The notes below the pieces were generated by a model. The model did no database searches. It was not told where the DNA came from and saw only the letters and a program-made list of their open reading frames with translations. This document shows positions 43,301 through 54,885 of a DNA stretch of 60,000 bases, piece by piece. Made by a program: the position numbers and the translations under genes. Within the stretch, counting starts at the first letter, position 1. Every line of letters begins with the position of its first letter. The DNA is from Polytrichum commune (lineage: Eukaryota > Streptophyta > Polytrichopsida > Polytrichales > Polytrichaceae), in assembly GCA_950295325.1 (NCBI GenBank), contig OX485804.1:5892001-5952000 (forward strand), in the 5' to 3' direction.

Positions 43301-45472
43301 TTCGAGGAATCTTAGGGTTAGGTTTAGAAGATGAGAGAGTTCCATGTCACACATTTGTATCGTATGTTCTTCCTTTGCTTCAGCTCACCTTTGTATTGAA
43401 TCCTTCTAGAGTTCAGATGAATCGAATTTGTTGTGTATGGACCAGCTGTGATTGAATCACAAATAGAGTGAACATGTCGAATTAGGAAAATGCACTCGAC
43501 TCACCTGAACGAAAAATAAAACCAAACCAGAACCAAACAATGGGTCCTTCCAAGAGGACCGAATGCAAAACTCAAAACACTCTTTGAGAAATCTTAGGGT
43601 TAGGTTTACAAGCGAGTGTTTCATGCCAAGTATTCGTATGTGCTGCGAAGTGTAGGTTCACCTTGGTAGAGTAGCTCTCTAGGGTTCAAACATATCGAAT
43701 TCTTTGCACAATCGACCAGCTGTGATCAAAGTACAAGAAAAGTGTACCTATCTGACTACAAAAATGGCAACTTGATGTCTCGCTTGAACCAACATCAAAT
43801 CATTTATCATTCAGAGTGAATACCTTCTCACTCTCTTCAAGCAATCGCAGAGTTGAGCTTAAAAAATGAGAGGAAGTTTCACGCCAACCATCAAGGTAGT
43901 ACAATCCAATTCAACAGACACATCATCACTACCAAGTAGCTACGATCAAATTACAAGAACCATTCATCATCTCAGGGTCCCGAATGCAAAACATAACCCC
44001 CTTCAAGCCAAATTGCCAAGATGTAAGAGAAAGGATTCAAGCATTGAATGCAAGGTAGCTTCGCAGCCATTTGCAATGGTCCTGAATGAAATGATCACCT
44101 GCGGCGATGATGTAGCCAACAATGTGTAAATAATTGTTGGCTACATAACTCCGGCAGGTGATTTGCTCCTCCTCCAAGAGGATCAGATTGTCCGCAACAC
44201 AACTTCATTGATGTGATTATGAGATCCTACAATCCACACTCTTGTAATATTCAAGTCTGATCTCAAGGTAGCTTCGAAGCCTTTGAAATGACCCTAAAGG
44301 AAATTATCCTGGAGGAGAGCCAAATCTCCTGCAAGATTCTGTCACCAACAATGTGTAAATAGTTGTTGGCTACATAATTCCTGCAGGAGATTTTCTCCTC
44401 CTCCGACACGATCATTTCGTTCAGGTTCATTCCAAAGGGATGGGACGCAGCTACATTGTCATCATTGTAGGATATAAACCAGTGTTTCGCAAGTTTCGAT
44501 CGTAAGGTAGCTTCACAGCCCTTTGCAATGATCCCAAAGAAAATGATGTAACCAACAATGTGCTACACAATTCCTGGAGAAGATCCGCTCCTCCTCCGAG
44601 ATGATCACTTCCTTCAGGATCAATGCAAAGCGGTGGGAAGGGAAGCAAGGACGCAACCCACCTTGAGGTCATTGACCCTGATGACCTTTGTAGAATTCAA
44701 ACCGCATTATTCACTACCTTATTCCTGGAAGAGGGTATGCTCCTGCTCCAAGATCGTTACAAAGGGGTGGGAAGTTTACCTTTGAGATCGAAACTTGGTA
44801 TCAAAGTAGGTTCGCATCAACCAACCAACCTACATTAAGATCATTGAACCTGACGGCTTCCGTAGGAATCACTACATTGAGATCAAATTTTAGGTAAGGT
44901 AAGGAAAGGCAAGGTAGGCTTAGGTTCAAAGCAATCTACCTTGATGTCAACGACCCTGAAGACTTTTGTGGGAATCGAATCACATTGTTCGCCACATAAT
45001 TCCTGCAGAAGGATTGCTCCTGCTCCAAGATCGTGGCGAAGGAGTGGGAAGATACCTTGAGATCGAAACTTGAAAGTAAACCAACCAAGATAGGCTGGAA
45101 GCAACCAACCTATCTTGAGGTCATTCACTCTGACGGACTTTGTAGGAATGACTACATGGAGATCAAAAATCGAAAGGCAAGACAGATTTAGGTTTGAAGC
45201 AAGCAATGTACCTTGAGGTCATCGACCCTGACGGCTTGCAAGGTCATGTCCGGCGATTTGGGGCGGATGATGAGCCACACGATGATGCCAAGAAAGATGA
45301 GCACCACCAGGAAGACACCGATGCTGGCAAGCATCCACAGTAAGCTCTTGATCCATCGCTTCTTTTGTTGCTCCGCGGATCCATGCTCCACCATGCCCAC
45401 CCCCCGTTCCATCATATTGGCTCGCCCATGCTTGCGAGGATCATACACCACCATCTGCCTCTCCCCCGCCAT
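40320..45472 (-). CDS. LEA_2 / NDR1-HIN1-like (NHL) membrane protein, 3 exons
   Basis: Minus-strand exons 45472-45212, 42933-42586 and 40406-40320 are GT-AG with phase 0 throughout, giving 231 residues. Residues 1-42 are cytosolic and basic before the membrane. A single hydrophobic span covers about 43-69 (SLLWMLASIGVFLVVLIF...) and is followed by RPKSPDM, the family's usual post-membrane motif. The LEA_2 beta-sandwich domain spans about 75-225, with landmarks NGNRVGASY, LLNVTYDNVTVGN, SDLVADA, PFQIAGQTDVHVH and a Cys-containing last strand (LRLTCRIVI ... SKACNL). Proteins of this group sit in the plasma membrane or ER with the LEA_2 domain outside the cytosol and are linked to defence and stress responses. 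Both introns (about 2.3 and 2.2 kb) are filled with tandem repeats that include copies of the gene's own splice junctions. Exon 3 was chosen for its acceptor, phase and fit to the family's C-terminus. Confidence 0.9.
40424..40815. repeat. 97-bp tandem repeat, four copies, in LEA_2 intron 2
   Basis: GAATGTGTTG recurs at 40424, 40521, 40618 and 40715, an exact 97-bp period, with nearly identical units. It begins 18 bp from the exon 3 acceptor (40407). The open frames here repeat only because 97 is not a multiple of three. Confidence 0.97.
41071..41390. repeat. ~75-bp degenerate tandem repeat in LEA_2 intron 2
   Basis: The phrase CTTGAGGGC(CTAA) followed by TGAAATCTAAAATCTTTCAT recurs about every 75-80 bp, a little over four times, with divergence between units. 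Confidence 0.85.
41450..41660. mobile_element. Diverged fragment of MITE family A in LEA_2 intron 2
   Basis: In the orientation of copy 3 (28218) it shares the order CCAAGAGGT, GAGACCATG, CTCACAACC, CATGAATAGGA, GCATTTAGTTGAG and CGTGACCACAC. The termini are not recognisable. Confidence 0.65.
41650..42600. repeat. ~190-bp degenerate tandem repeats abutting the exon 2 donor of the LEA_2 gene
   Basis: Five units start near 41650, 41826, 42030, 42236 and 42418. Each has GTGACCACAC, CCAA(C)TTTCCATGG, a TTCAAGGGCC-like piece, ATGGCCCTTGA and GTAGGCAT, and ends with a segment like GGATGGATTGG...TTTACC. The last unit runs into the true donor (42585-42584) and exon 2. Confidence 0.8.
42929..43840. 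repeat. ~285-bp tandem repeats carrying the exon 2 acceptor of the LEA_2 gene
   Basis: Three units and a partial fourth begin near 42929, 43216, 43500 and 43780. Shared words are ACCTGAAC, TTAGGGTTAGG, CTTCCTTTGCTTCAG, CTAGAGTTCA and GACCA(A/G)CTG. A (GA)n run occupies 43027-43048. Confidence 0.85.
44051..45208. repeat. ~200-bp tandem repeats carrying the exon 1 donor of the LEA_2 gene
   Basis: Units share CAAGGTAGCTTC, CAACAATGTG, ACATAATTCCTGCAG, TCCTGCTCCAAGATCG and, in the four nearest exon 1, a copy of the exon 1 edge (CTTGAGGTCATTGACCCTGA-like) near 44661, 44831, 44938 and 45113. Confidence 0.85.
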
Positions 45473-45650
45473 CTTGTTGATGATGGATCTACTCTATCAA
45501 TCAGCTTCAACCAATTTACAAATCCACAAATACTAATCATCCCCTGGCAGCAATAATAATATCACTCTTCCTCCTCCTCCCCCCTCCTCCACCCTCCACC
45601 TCTCCCATCTTAACCCATATCCACAGGCTGCTGGCTTCTTCTTCTTCACC
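45473..45650. other. Probable 5' UTR / promoter-proximal region of the LEA_2 gene
   Basis: On the minus strand this is a G/A-rich leader (plus-strand CTCCTCC-type runs at 45559-45605). No TATA box was recognised. A 5' UTR intron running through the repeats upstream cannot be excluded. Confidence 0.35.
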
Positions 45651-45654
45651 TGTT

Positions 45655-47552
45655 CCGAAGCTTCATCGCTACGGTCATCCCTAACCTTCGCCAGCACCAA
45701 CAATCAAGACGCGTAAGGAGAAGATTTCAGAACTCTCCATAGAACTGACCAGCTTGTACTTTTCAATCCCATCTACCCATCCAAAGCTCAAACAAAGCGT
45801 TCACAAAATCCAAAGCTCTCCGACTCCTCGTCGATCACTGCCCCTTGTTACCATTGTCATCACCACATAAATTACACCAAACCAAAACACAAACGCCACA
45901 CACGTAAGAAGATTCAGAGTTCTCCACCAAACTCGACTTTCCAGTGCAAATCCTTCTCTGAAGCTCACACAAAGCGGACGCAAAATCCAGAGCCCTCCGA
46001 CACCTCATCACACATATTAAGGCACCACACAAGAAGGTATGAAACAAATCAGAAATCTCCGACTCCTCATGGATCACTGCCCCCATACTACCATTTTCAT
46101 CAACACAAAAGCCACACTTAACCACGGAACACATCATAAGCACTCACTGATCACCATAGCTACCAGCTCCAACCTTTGTCAAGTTGACACCAACACAATT
46201 ACCAGACACATAAGTGAACTCTATATCAATCTGCAAGAACTAGCTTGCACTCTCAAGTTTTCAAGGTTACTCACATTCATCTAATCCACCTCACCCTCAC
46301 CCAAAAATCCAGGTAGCTTGCTAGCAACCCAAGCCTAGCCTTCGCAGAAACACACAAGACGCCCAAAGCTAGATCCGGTGACCTCAATCCACCCATATCG
46401 ATCCCTATCTCCTTATAACCATTCTCATCAACACACAAATACATCAAAAGTGCGAGCTGATCATCATAGATACTAGCTCTGACCTTCGCCAAGTCGCCAT
46501 CAACACAGAAACGAAGGCACACAAGAAGGACACAGAGCTCTACGGAAACATGTCTTCCACTCATCTTCCTCTACGCCACCCATTCGGAAGAATCCTGGTA
46601 TATTGCTACCAACCCGAGTAAAACACACAAAACTCAACGATCACTGCCTCCTCAACATTCACATCAACACAAAATCTACACCGAACTACGTAACACATTC
46701 ATCGTCGCTCCTGGCTCTCTAACCTTCGCCAAGTTGACACCGACACAAAAACCAAGGCACACAAAAGAAGAATTCAAAGAGCTCTGAATCAATCCAGAAT
46801 CAGACTAGCCTTGCACTCTCAAGTCTCCCAGGTTACTCACATTCATCCACATCGTCCCCACCGAAGAATCCAGATGGCCTTCGCGCAAACACACAAAGGA
46901 GCACCCAAAGCTCAATCCAATGAGCTCGAATCCTCCCATAGCCTCACCTAAATTCACCTACTCCTCATCGATCACTGCCCCCCCCCCCTATATTCTCACC
47001 AACACGTAGAAATTCACACCAAACCAAGAAACTCATCACAAGTGCTTACTCGTCATCACTACAACACAAAAACCAAGGCACACAAGAAGAATTCAAAGCC
47101 CTGAATCCACAAAACTAGCAAAACTAGCAGACTTGCACTCGCTACTAATCCAAGCTTAACCTTCAACAACCCCCCCCTCCCCGAGCTCCATAGCCTCCAC
47201 CTCACTAAAACTTTAAATAAACAAAACCAAACACAACACCTCATCATTCACTGCCCCCGGCTAGGCTAACCCATCCTCGATCAACACACAAACCACCGAA
47301 CCGAACCAAAAAATAAAAAATAACACAATCAACAACTCTCATCGTCATCATCTTCCCCAGCTGCTGACACCATCTTGAACCATCTTAGAACTGCGACCTT
47401 TGCAATCCTACCATTCTCGATCAACACACAAAACACCGAACCGAACCGAACCGAACCAAACACAAAAACAGACACCAATCATCATCATCATCCCCAAGCC
47501 GCCGCCATCTCAAACCACCTTAAAACTGCCACCTTCGCAATCCTACCAGGAG
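45655..47552. repeat. Degenerate repeat array upstream of the LEA_2 gene
   Basis: Phrases ATCGATCACTGCCCC, AACCTTCGCCA, CAACACA(A)AAACC and AGGCACACAAGAAGA recur in order through the whole stretch with strong divergence. The last part is a clearer duplication (47272-47410 and 47411-47552, sharing GATCAACACACAAA and ACCGAACCGAACC). Open frames here have no domain resemblance. Confidence 0.65.
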
Positions 47553-49540
47553 GAGCAGGAGCAGGAAACACTCACCGAATCTCTCAACTCCTCCCTTCCC
47601 TTCTCCCACCGGCCGCCGCCTCTGTCAACACACACACACACACCCACACCGGAAATGCAGATTCTCCCCCACAAAACGTCAAGAGACGAGAATGAATGTG
47701 AGCTTTTGTTTCTGCCACCTGCACTAACTGAAGTGGGATTCGGAGCCCAGTACTTTACGTCCAGCTTACAACTTACAGCAGCTTACAGCTGCAAGATTTT
47801 CATCACTGTAATCTTGCAGACTAGAAGAATGAAAGGCAGGCAGGCAGGAAGCAATGAATGAATGCAAGGTCTGGGAGCTTCTGCTGCCGCCGCTGCTGCA
47901 AGTCGCAACGGTCAAGAAAAAATGGCGGAGATCACTGCAGGCAGTTCCACCAGGCAGGCACAAGTCTGAGTAGGTGTGAGTAGTAGCAATCAAGCTACAC
48001 AAGCCTACTCAGAAGCTCAGCTAGCATGAGGGCCTCCCCTCCCTCAAAGTAAGTAAGGTAAGGAAGAGAGGGCGCTATATCCAACACCCCCACCCACCCA
48101 CCCAAAAGCCAACACCTTAGAAACGTCGCCTCCTAATCCTGTACCTGGAACACACCTCGATCCATCCGAATGTCTCCAGCGAGGATTTGGGTGGAAAGGT
48201 GGGGTTGGTTCTGGGCGAAAGTGGGATTGGATTTGAGCAAGCATCAAAACGTAGCTAAAGGTGGCTCGTTGGTTAAGATCCCACACGCGAACGTTACGAG
48301 AGCTGGAGTTTCTTTTATTGGTTGGATGGTTGGTTTTGGTGCAGGGGCAGTTTGGGCAAAAGGTGTGTTGTGTTGTGGGGGGGGGGGGAGAGGTAAGAAA
48401 ATGGGGTTGGTTTTGGGTGGAGAATGGGAGCATTACATATGAGTGTTGGAATGGTTCTGGGAGTTGTTTGTGATGGAAGAAGTGGGAGTCTAGGGGCGGG
48501 TTTGTGAAGCTCAGGGTTAGTGACGTCAAACATTTATAGTGTGTTCATGGGATGTGCAGCTCGTTCTTATTTTTATTTGTTCAAAGTGTTGGTTCAAGCA
48601 CCGTCTACCTGGTGAATCCTTTGTTTCCTGCTTTTCTTTTATTTTCTTTTTCTTTTTCCTTGTCTGTAGTTTTCCTTGTTTTTGGCTTAGCAAGCTTCAA
48701 TTGAGGTGGATGAGTCTTGAATGGTTGCTTTCTCCAACTAGCCCACTTCTCTCAAGATACAACACATGCAAGAAATCCACAAAGGCCATAGTTGCTTTCC
48801 TCGTGGTTTTCAACTTAATATGAATATCTTATTCATTATCAAAGCGAGGATACTCATGCTCGTTAATTGGCCGTACAGATCCCCCCAAAAAAAACTTAAA
48901 GAAAATAAATAATACAAGAATTATGTCAAGATTCGAACTTAGAACGGTGATCACATTTTGAGCACATAGTCCAATCTCTTTTGAACACGTGTCTATTTGG
49001 TGCCCGTTGCTGGGGCCGCACCTGACCACATACCACTCAAATTATAGGTGTCCGATTAAAAAAAAAGTAACCGAATTAGGCACGGCCACCCTTGGGTATG
49101 GATGCATTGTGGCAATGCTTAGATATTTGTAAGTCCATAATTGAACTGAGGTTGCAGGCAGCAGAGAGTGGGTACCGGTGGGGTCATTCGGCTGTCTCCT
49201 CTAACCTTGAATCTCCACCGGATCCAAGTCACTTGACTCGGTCCCCCCGCCCACTCCAATCAAAAAGCTTTTAAGTAATGATAAAGGTTAGGAACCGCGA
49301 TCATCATGTGATGCAAAGTGTTTTTTTTTTGTTTAAAAAAAAAAGTCAAATGGACATTTTTTTTATTTAATTGAATCGAGCAGTAAATCGTGATGACATC
49401 ACATTGGCACCTAACTGAGTTAAGCTTCAATCGTCTCAACTCGGGCGAGTCATGAGAGAGGATAGAGTAGTTATCCTTAGAGTCATTCAAAAACTCATGT
49501 GTTTTGGGAGGGAAATTGCCCCACTTTCGACATTGTTTAA
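47553..49540. other. Gene-free stretch
   Basis: No supported gene; the frames at 47375-47861 and 48044-48529 are low-complexity. It contains a (CA)n run (47628-47644), a G run (48378-48389) and one copy (48905-49085) of the dispersed repeat also at 11590-11750. Confidence 0.5.
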
Positions 49541-50044
49541 GGGCCACTTCACACACGAGCCAAGAGCCGTGACCATGAGATTGTGAGAGCCCAAAAGAAA
49601 GCGTCCAAAGGCCGTCCCAACACACCTCCAAAATCATGTGGTGTGGTCACAGACACTCAAGTGTAGTGTGAAGTCATATGTGACCGGACTCTCAACCAAA
49701 TGCTATTTCAATGAATTTCTATTCACGCGGGTCCTCACACATGATAAAGTAGAGTAAACCAACGGTTGTGAACGTCCGGAGTGTCATGGTCTCTCGGTTC
49801 TATGTTGGGCCTACCTCCAAGAGGTGGTTTTTGAAACTAGTCCAAGTGACCATGAAAACATGATCGACTTGATGCCATGTAGGAATCCATGCAGACTTTA
49901 CATCCATCTTGCATTCACGTACTCCGTTGGTCCCTCAAGCACAGTGTGAAGCGAACTTGGATTGGCTCCGTTCTTTCCACACACCAATGAGAGTGCTTGA
50001 AATGTGATGGTCACGGGCTCTCAGTCCCGTGTGTGAAGTGGCCC
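49541..50044. mobile_element. PIF/Harbinger-like MITE, family A, copy 4 (504 bp)
   Basis: Starts GGGCCACTTCACACACGAG and ends GTGTGTGAAGTGGCCC, with TAA on both sides (49538-49540 and 50045-50047). Collinear with copy 1 over its full length, with high similarity. Confidence 0.92.
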
Positions 50045-53000
50045 TAAGGAGAGTTTACGTGGTGTCGGAACCCATGGTTTTGGTGAATTGAAGCGGAGGT
50101 GTTTGATTTTGGCCCATCAGATGGTTATATATAGACAAATGAACTCCTAGTCAAACTTTTGAAAAAAAGAAGTCATTTTGAATGTCTTTAAAGAGCTTGC
50201 CATGAGAGGGTTGTTTTGTATGTTGTCGTCTTTCGACCAAAGTCAAATGGCTCGCCTTCACTATACCAAAATCGGGGGGTTTTGACACCACGCGAGCACG
50301 CCTAATCCATTATAAATGTGAGAAGCGGAACAAAACTCCCTACCAATGCACGAGTTTTTGAGAGCCTTTCAAAGTAACTCTACTATGAAGAAAAACATGA
50401 AGTAAAAAACAAGAATACAAATGACTTGACAAGTGAGTGACCGAGGACTAGAACACAAGTAATCTAAAAGAGCAATCAAACGCACAATAGTGATGCCCAC
50501 AACCGAACATGGTTGAAGGGGCACCACAAAAAGAATAAATGACCATAAACACGTGACCGTTGGGAGAACCACCATGCGATGCTTTAAAAGTTGAATGTCG
50601 CAACATCATAGGGGGGTTCCGGCTAACATAAGCTTTTCACTAACTCGAGTATAAGGAGACTCAAAGTAGAGATTAGTAATCCATGATTTCAACATGCTTC
50701 GGTTGGATGGTTTGATCTCCATCGGTAGTGTTGCGTGATTGTGATGATATTGAAATAGGTATCACCTCGGTGTCTCTTCTAATCTCCACCGTCCGGCGAG
50801 GTTTGTGGGCATAATCAGTCGAGATCCTACGGTTTCCAAAGTCCAACTAGTCACGTGTTGACATCTTTTTCCGTTTTTTCTTTCTTAATATAAAGGTATA
50901 TTCGCTTTACAAATTCATTCTAAATGGTTGGTAACTTTCTTGAAGTCTTGAACTTCAACCGGTTATTTCTCAAACTCCACCGGATCATCTATAACTAGCA
51001 GTTGGTTATCCCCATTCATTGACTCGGTCCCTCCTTCCAAAGCCCCATCAAAAGCTTCGAGGATAAAGGTTAGCCGCCATGCAATGGATTTAAGCCCCAC
51101 CTCAACATTATTCATGGCGTGGGTTGCGAATCCGTAAGGGGACGTGGCTATCTAGGAGCTCGTGTTTTTCATCAATACACATTCAAGAAGGGGAAAATTT
51201 GTGTACCAAAGATTACACTAAAATGTGATCAAGTGTGGTATTAAAAGTGATATGCTTGCATGTTAATGAGAATGATGGGTTTTATGACTTGTCATGTGGA
51301 ACCAAGTGTCACGTGATATCCTTTTCAATTGTCACCCAACGATTGCAAGATAATTAGTGCCGGCTGACGATGAATAGGGTGGGTTACACGCTAAATCAGA
51401 TGTTTAGTGTAGTAGTCCATAATCATGACATGCTTTAGTTGGACGGGTTGCTTTCTGTCAATAGCATTGCATGTATGGGCATGATTATGATATGAGTTTG
51501 ATAAGGGGTCCATTTTTGCACAACCGTCTCTTGGGCAAAGTCATTTGCATGTGTTGTTTCAATTCACCAAAATCAGGGTTCTAACACCACTTGAACAATT
51601 CTTAAATTGATTTGAAATGTCTAACATGGGGTGAAACTTCGCACCAAAACATGAGTACTTGAGTGGTTTTAAGGATCACTCTACTAGAAGTCCATATTCA
51701 AAACATGCTTCAGTTGGATGAGCTGATAATTGAAAATGGAATATCTTGTGGTGGGCACAATTATGGTAATTATGAAATAGCCTTAGTGACCCCTATAATT
51801 TCCACTAGATTACTTGACTTGGTCCCTCCATTCAAAGCTTTGCCAAGCCACTCACAAAGTGAGGGTTGGGTTTCATAACACCTATTGAGGATGTAATAGT
51901 AAAAACATGTGCCCTATATTGATCCATCATGTTTAAACCTCGACATGCTAATCTAAGCTTGATTTGGAGATTAATTCGACTTGAAATAACAATTTACATG
52001 CTCTACAATAGAACTCGGCATTTTCATCCTCCCCCTCAATAGGCGTTATAAACATTCACCCTCAAAGTGGTGTAAGAAAATCAACAACCAAGGCACATCC
52101 GCCAACGACATTATTTGTGATGCAATGCCACTCACAAATTACGAAACTTGGGGACTTGGTTACGATGTGTTTTGAGAGCATTCATATTTTGGTGATATTG
52201 GACTAAAAAACTATGGTAATTTCTAATGACACTTACAAATATTGGCATCCCAACTTACTTTTAGTTCACCCACTTTTGACATATTTTGCATCCTAACATT
52301 TTTATGATGAAAATTTATCACAAATGTTTACAATTTTGGATGAAATGTCATTTTTGGTAAGTGACAAAAATTGTAACATTGTAAGTCTTTAATACCCAAA
52401 TTTTTACAAAGAATGACAAATAATATCAAGTTTACATTTAGTGTTGGTGACACTACACAGGCGGTTTCCATTTAGCATTGAGCAAGACAAATAGAATTGG
52501 TGACACTCATTACAATATGTAGTGTAGGAGCCTAGAATTACAACATGCTCCAGTTGGATATGTTGATCCATGTTAATAGAAGAATTGCATGTATGGGCTT
52601 AAATATGCTAACATTGGAAACGATATTGTCTTGGTGTCTTTTCTAGAAGAAGAAGAAGAACTCCAATCTCCAAAGGAGGCCAGAGTGAATAGAGTGTACA
52701 TTTGTAAAACATCATTGGCCACGCCCTAAGGACAATGGCGTTAGAATAAAAGTGTCTTTTCTAATCTCCATCGAATCATATGATTTGGTTGGTCTCTCTA
52801 TCTAGAGCTCCGTTGTGGTCACTCTTAAAAGCAGTTTAAGAAGTTTAGTTGCAAAGGCCATGCTACCACATTATTTTTGGTTGACCCTAAGCGTCTAAGA
52901 GGCCCATACTGGGCCTTTTCAAGGGACAAAAATTAAAGTCTTGGAGATATGATACTTTCATTCGTAGATAATTGTGTCAAAAGTGACCCTATCTAAAATC

Positions 53001-54585
53001 AACTCATTCTGCAAGTGCATTATTTAACTAAGCTAAAGACTTTGATGTTATTGATTCATATTTAAGTGCAAATATGTAACATGAGTGTTTTTCGATGCAA
53101 ATTACAGACGTTGTATTTTGATCATGAATGTTTAGTATGAGTATATTTTTCATTATCTCTTTGACATAAGACAATGTATATAATAAGGTTTCAAACACAT
53201 AAAGATAAAATATATATTATTTATGGACTTCGTGAAGCCCATATAAATTGTGTACAGGGTTGTGTATTGAGACCCTACTTCCTTTAAAGGTTAACAATCA
53301 TAGAATTGCAATACCTACTTGGAAACCTGACTATCTTAATTCATGTTTAGGTTAAAATCAAACCAGAGACTACATTCCATAACATTACTCAACTCGATGG
53401 AGTTGTTATCCTCCCAATAATAGGACACAAGGACCCTCTCCTCCTTCACACCCATGGCTTGGAACTACCAATTTTGGTTATAGATCTTGAAATGGGATCA
53501 TCTCTCAAGAGTAATACAACACATATCACAAACGATACCTAAGCCCACAAAACCCAAGGTCATGTCAATGTTATGTCGATTGTATACAAGTGCACGTGTA
53601 GGAATGATTATGATAATATTAAACTATATTGTGTTTAATACAATCATGCGTAAGTCTCAAAGAAGCACGAAATCGTGGGTTTGATCCTTCTTTTGAGAGA
53701 ACTTCTATTAAGAGTTCGTCAGTCAGTTGTGTGTTCAAGCCTATTTTGAAAGTTGAGTGAAACACTTTGGTCTCCTCTTGCCATCCCAAATATTTTAGGA
53801 TTCAAGACAAGGTATGTACGTGGGACCCACCACCCTAAAACCATATTGACCAATGCAAGGCTAGCTCGAACCATCCGTTCTAGTATGAAAACTTAGACAA
53901 CCAACTTTGAGTAGCCCTACACCACTCTTTAAGCATTGTAAACTCAAGCTTTAAGAGAACTTGGCTGACATTATGGATGTGCTCTAAAAATTATGTTTTA
54001 ACTCCACAAGAGTTTGATACCAAGACATTTTGCACGACTTTGATGTCTTCTCCAATCTCCACCATACCACATGGCACATTTCTTCGATTTAAAAGTGTTA
54101 TCCTCACTATACATGGCCACCATGCTATAAACCACATAATGGGTGAGAGTGGAGTGGATGATAAGTCGTGATAGCAACGAGACATCCGTCGACACTTGCC
54201 CGTTATGAGACATTACATGACTGCTCATGGATGTAATTTATAGGTTGCAAATGAAATGGCAACTGCATGGATAAAAAAATGCAAGAGAGTTATTAGAAAT
54301 GGCCCCTACTTGGACAAGGGTCTTGTTGTGGATGCAAATGCCTAGCCACAAACATTATTTGTGGCGATAATGGATAAAAAAATGCAATAGAAGACCATGC
54401 TAGCCCGTGTTTCCCACTAATTTAAATTCACATGAAAGTGGACCAAAGACTAGGTTCTAATTACAACTTGCTACAGTCGTACATGACGGATTTTCGTGAA
54501 TAAAATTGCAAAGCTACACGTGTGGGTGTAACAATGACAACATATCTCAAATTGATGTTGTGACTATTTTCACATCACTTAATAA
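50045..54585. other. Mosaic of degenerate dispersed repeats, no gene
   Basis: A segment built on ACATGCTTCAGTTGGAT, GTTGATC, ATTGCATGTATGGGC and ATGATTATGATA recurs near 50690, 51430, 51700, 52540 and 54465. A relative of the hAT-like MITE lies at 50805-51020. A second segment (TCTAATCTCCACC...GACTCGGTCCCTCC) recurs near 49200, 51025, 51795 and 52755. Copies of two other repeats lie at 52378-52520 and 52636-52705. Confidence 0.55.
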
Positions 54586-54885
54586 TCAGTCTGAGATGAC
54601 CTTAAACTACCATGTGATAGTGGAGAGGTACTTTGGCAATTCGATTCCCGCTATAAAATCTTCTCTCTACTTGACAAAATTTAAATTAAAAACAAAAAAA
54701 CAAAAAAAAACTAGCTAAATAAGTAGGAAGCCAAGAGCCCACCCACCACAAGGTAGGCAATAGCCCCCACCCTGCACCAAAAGGATGCTTGAGCAGGGTA
54801 GGGCCAACATGCTCAAAATCACGTCGGATTGCTTGACGTTGGTTATTTATTTATTTATTTACTTACTTACTTACTTAATAATTAA
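54586..54885 (+). mobile_element. tRNA-derived SINE, family S, copy 1
   Basis: The head holds a polymerase III-type promoter with a B-box-like AATTCGATTCC (54639-54649) about 40 bp after an A-box-like GATAGTGGAGAGG. The body reads AGCCAAGAGCCCACCCACCAC and AGGTAGGCAATAG. The 3' tail is a (TTTA)n/(TTAC)n run (54844-54879). Copies 2 and 3 are on the other strand. Confidence 0.82.

Noticed and set aside
47375-48529. Several 70-160 aa frames upstream of the LEA_2 gene
   Set aside because: Pro/Thr/His-rich low-complexity translations of CA- and CT-rich DNA, with no domains and conflicting frames on both strands.
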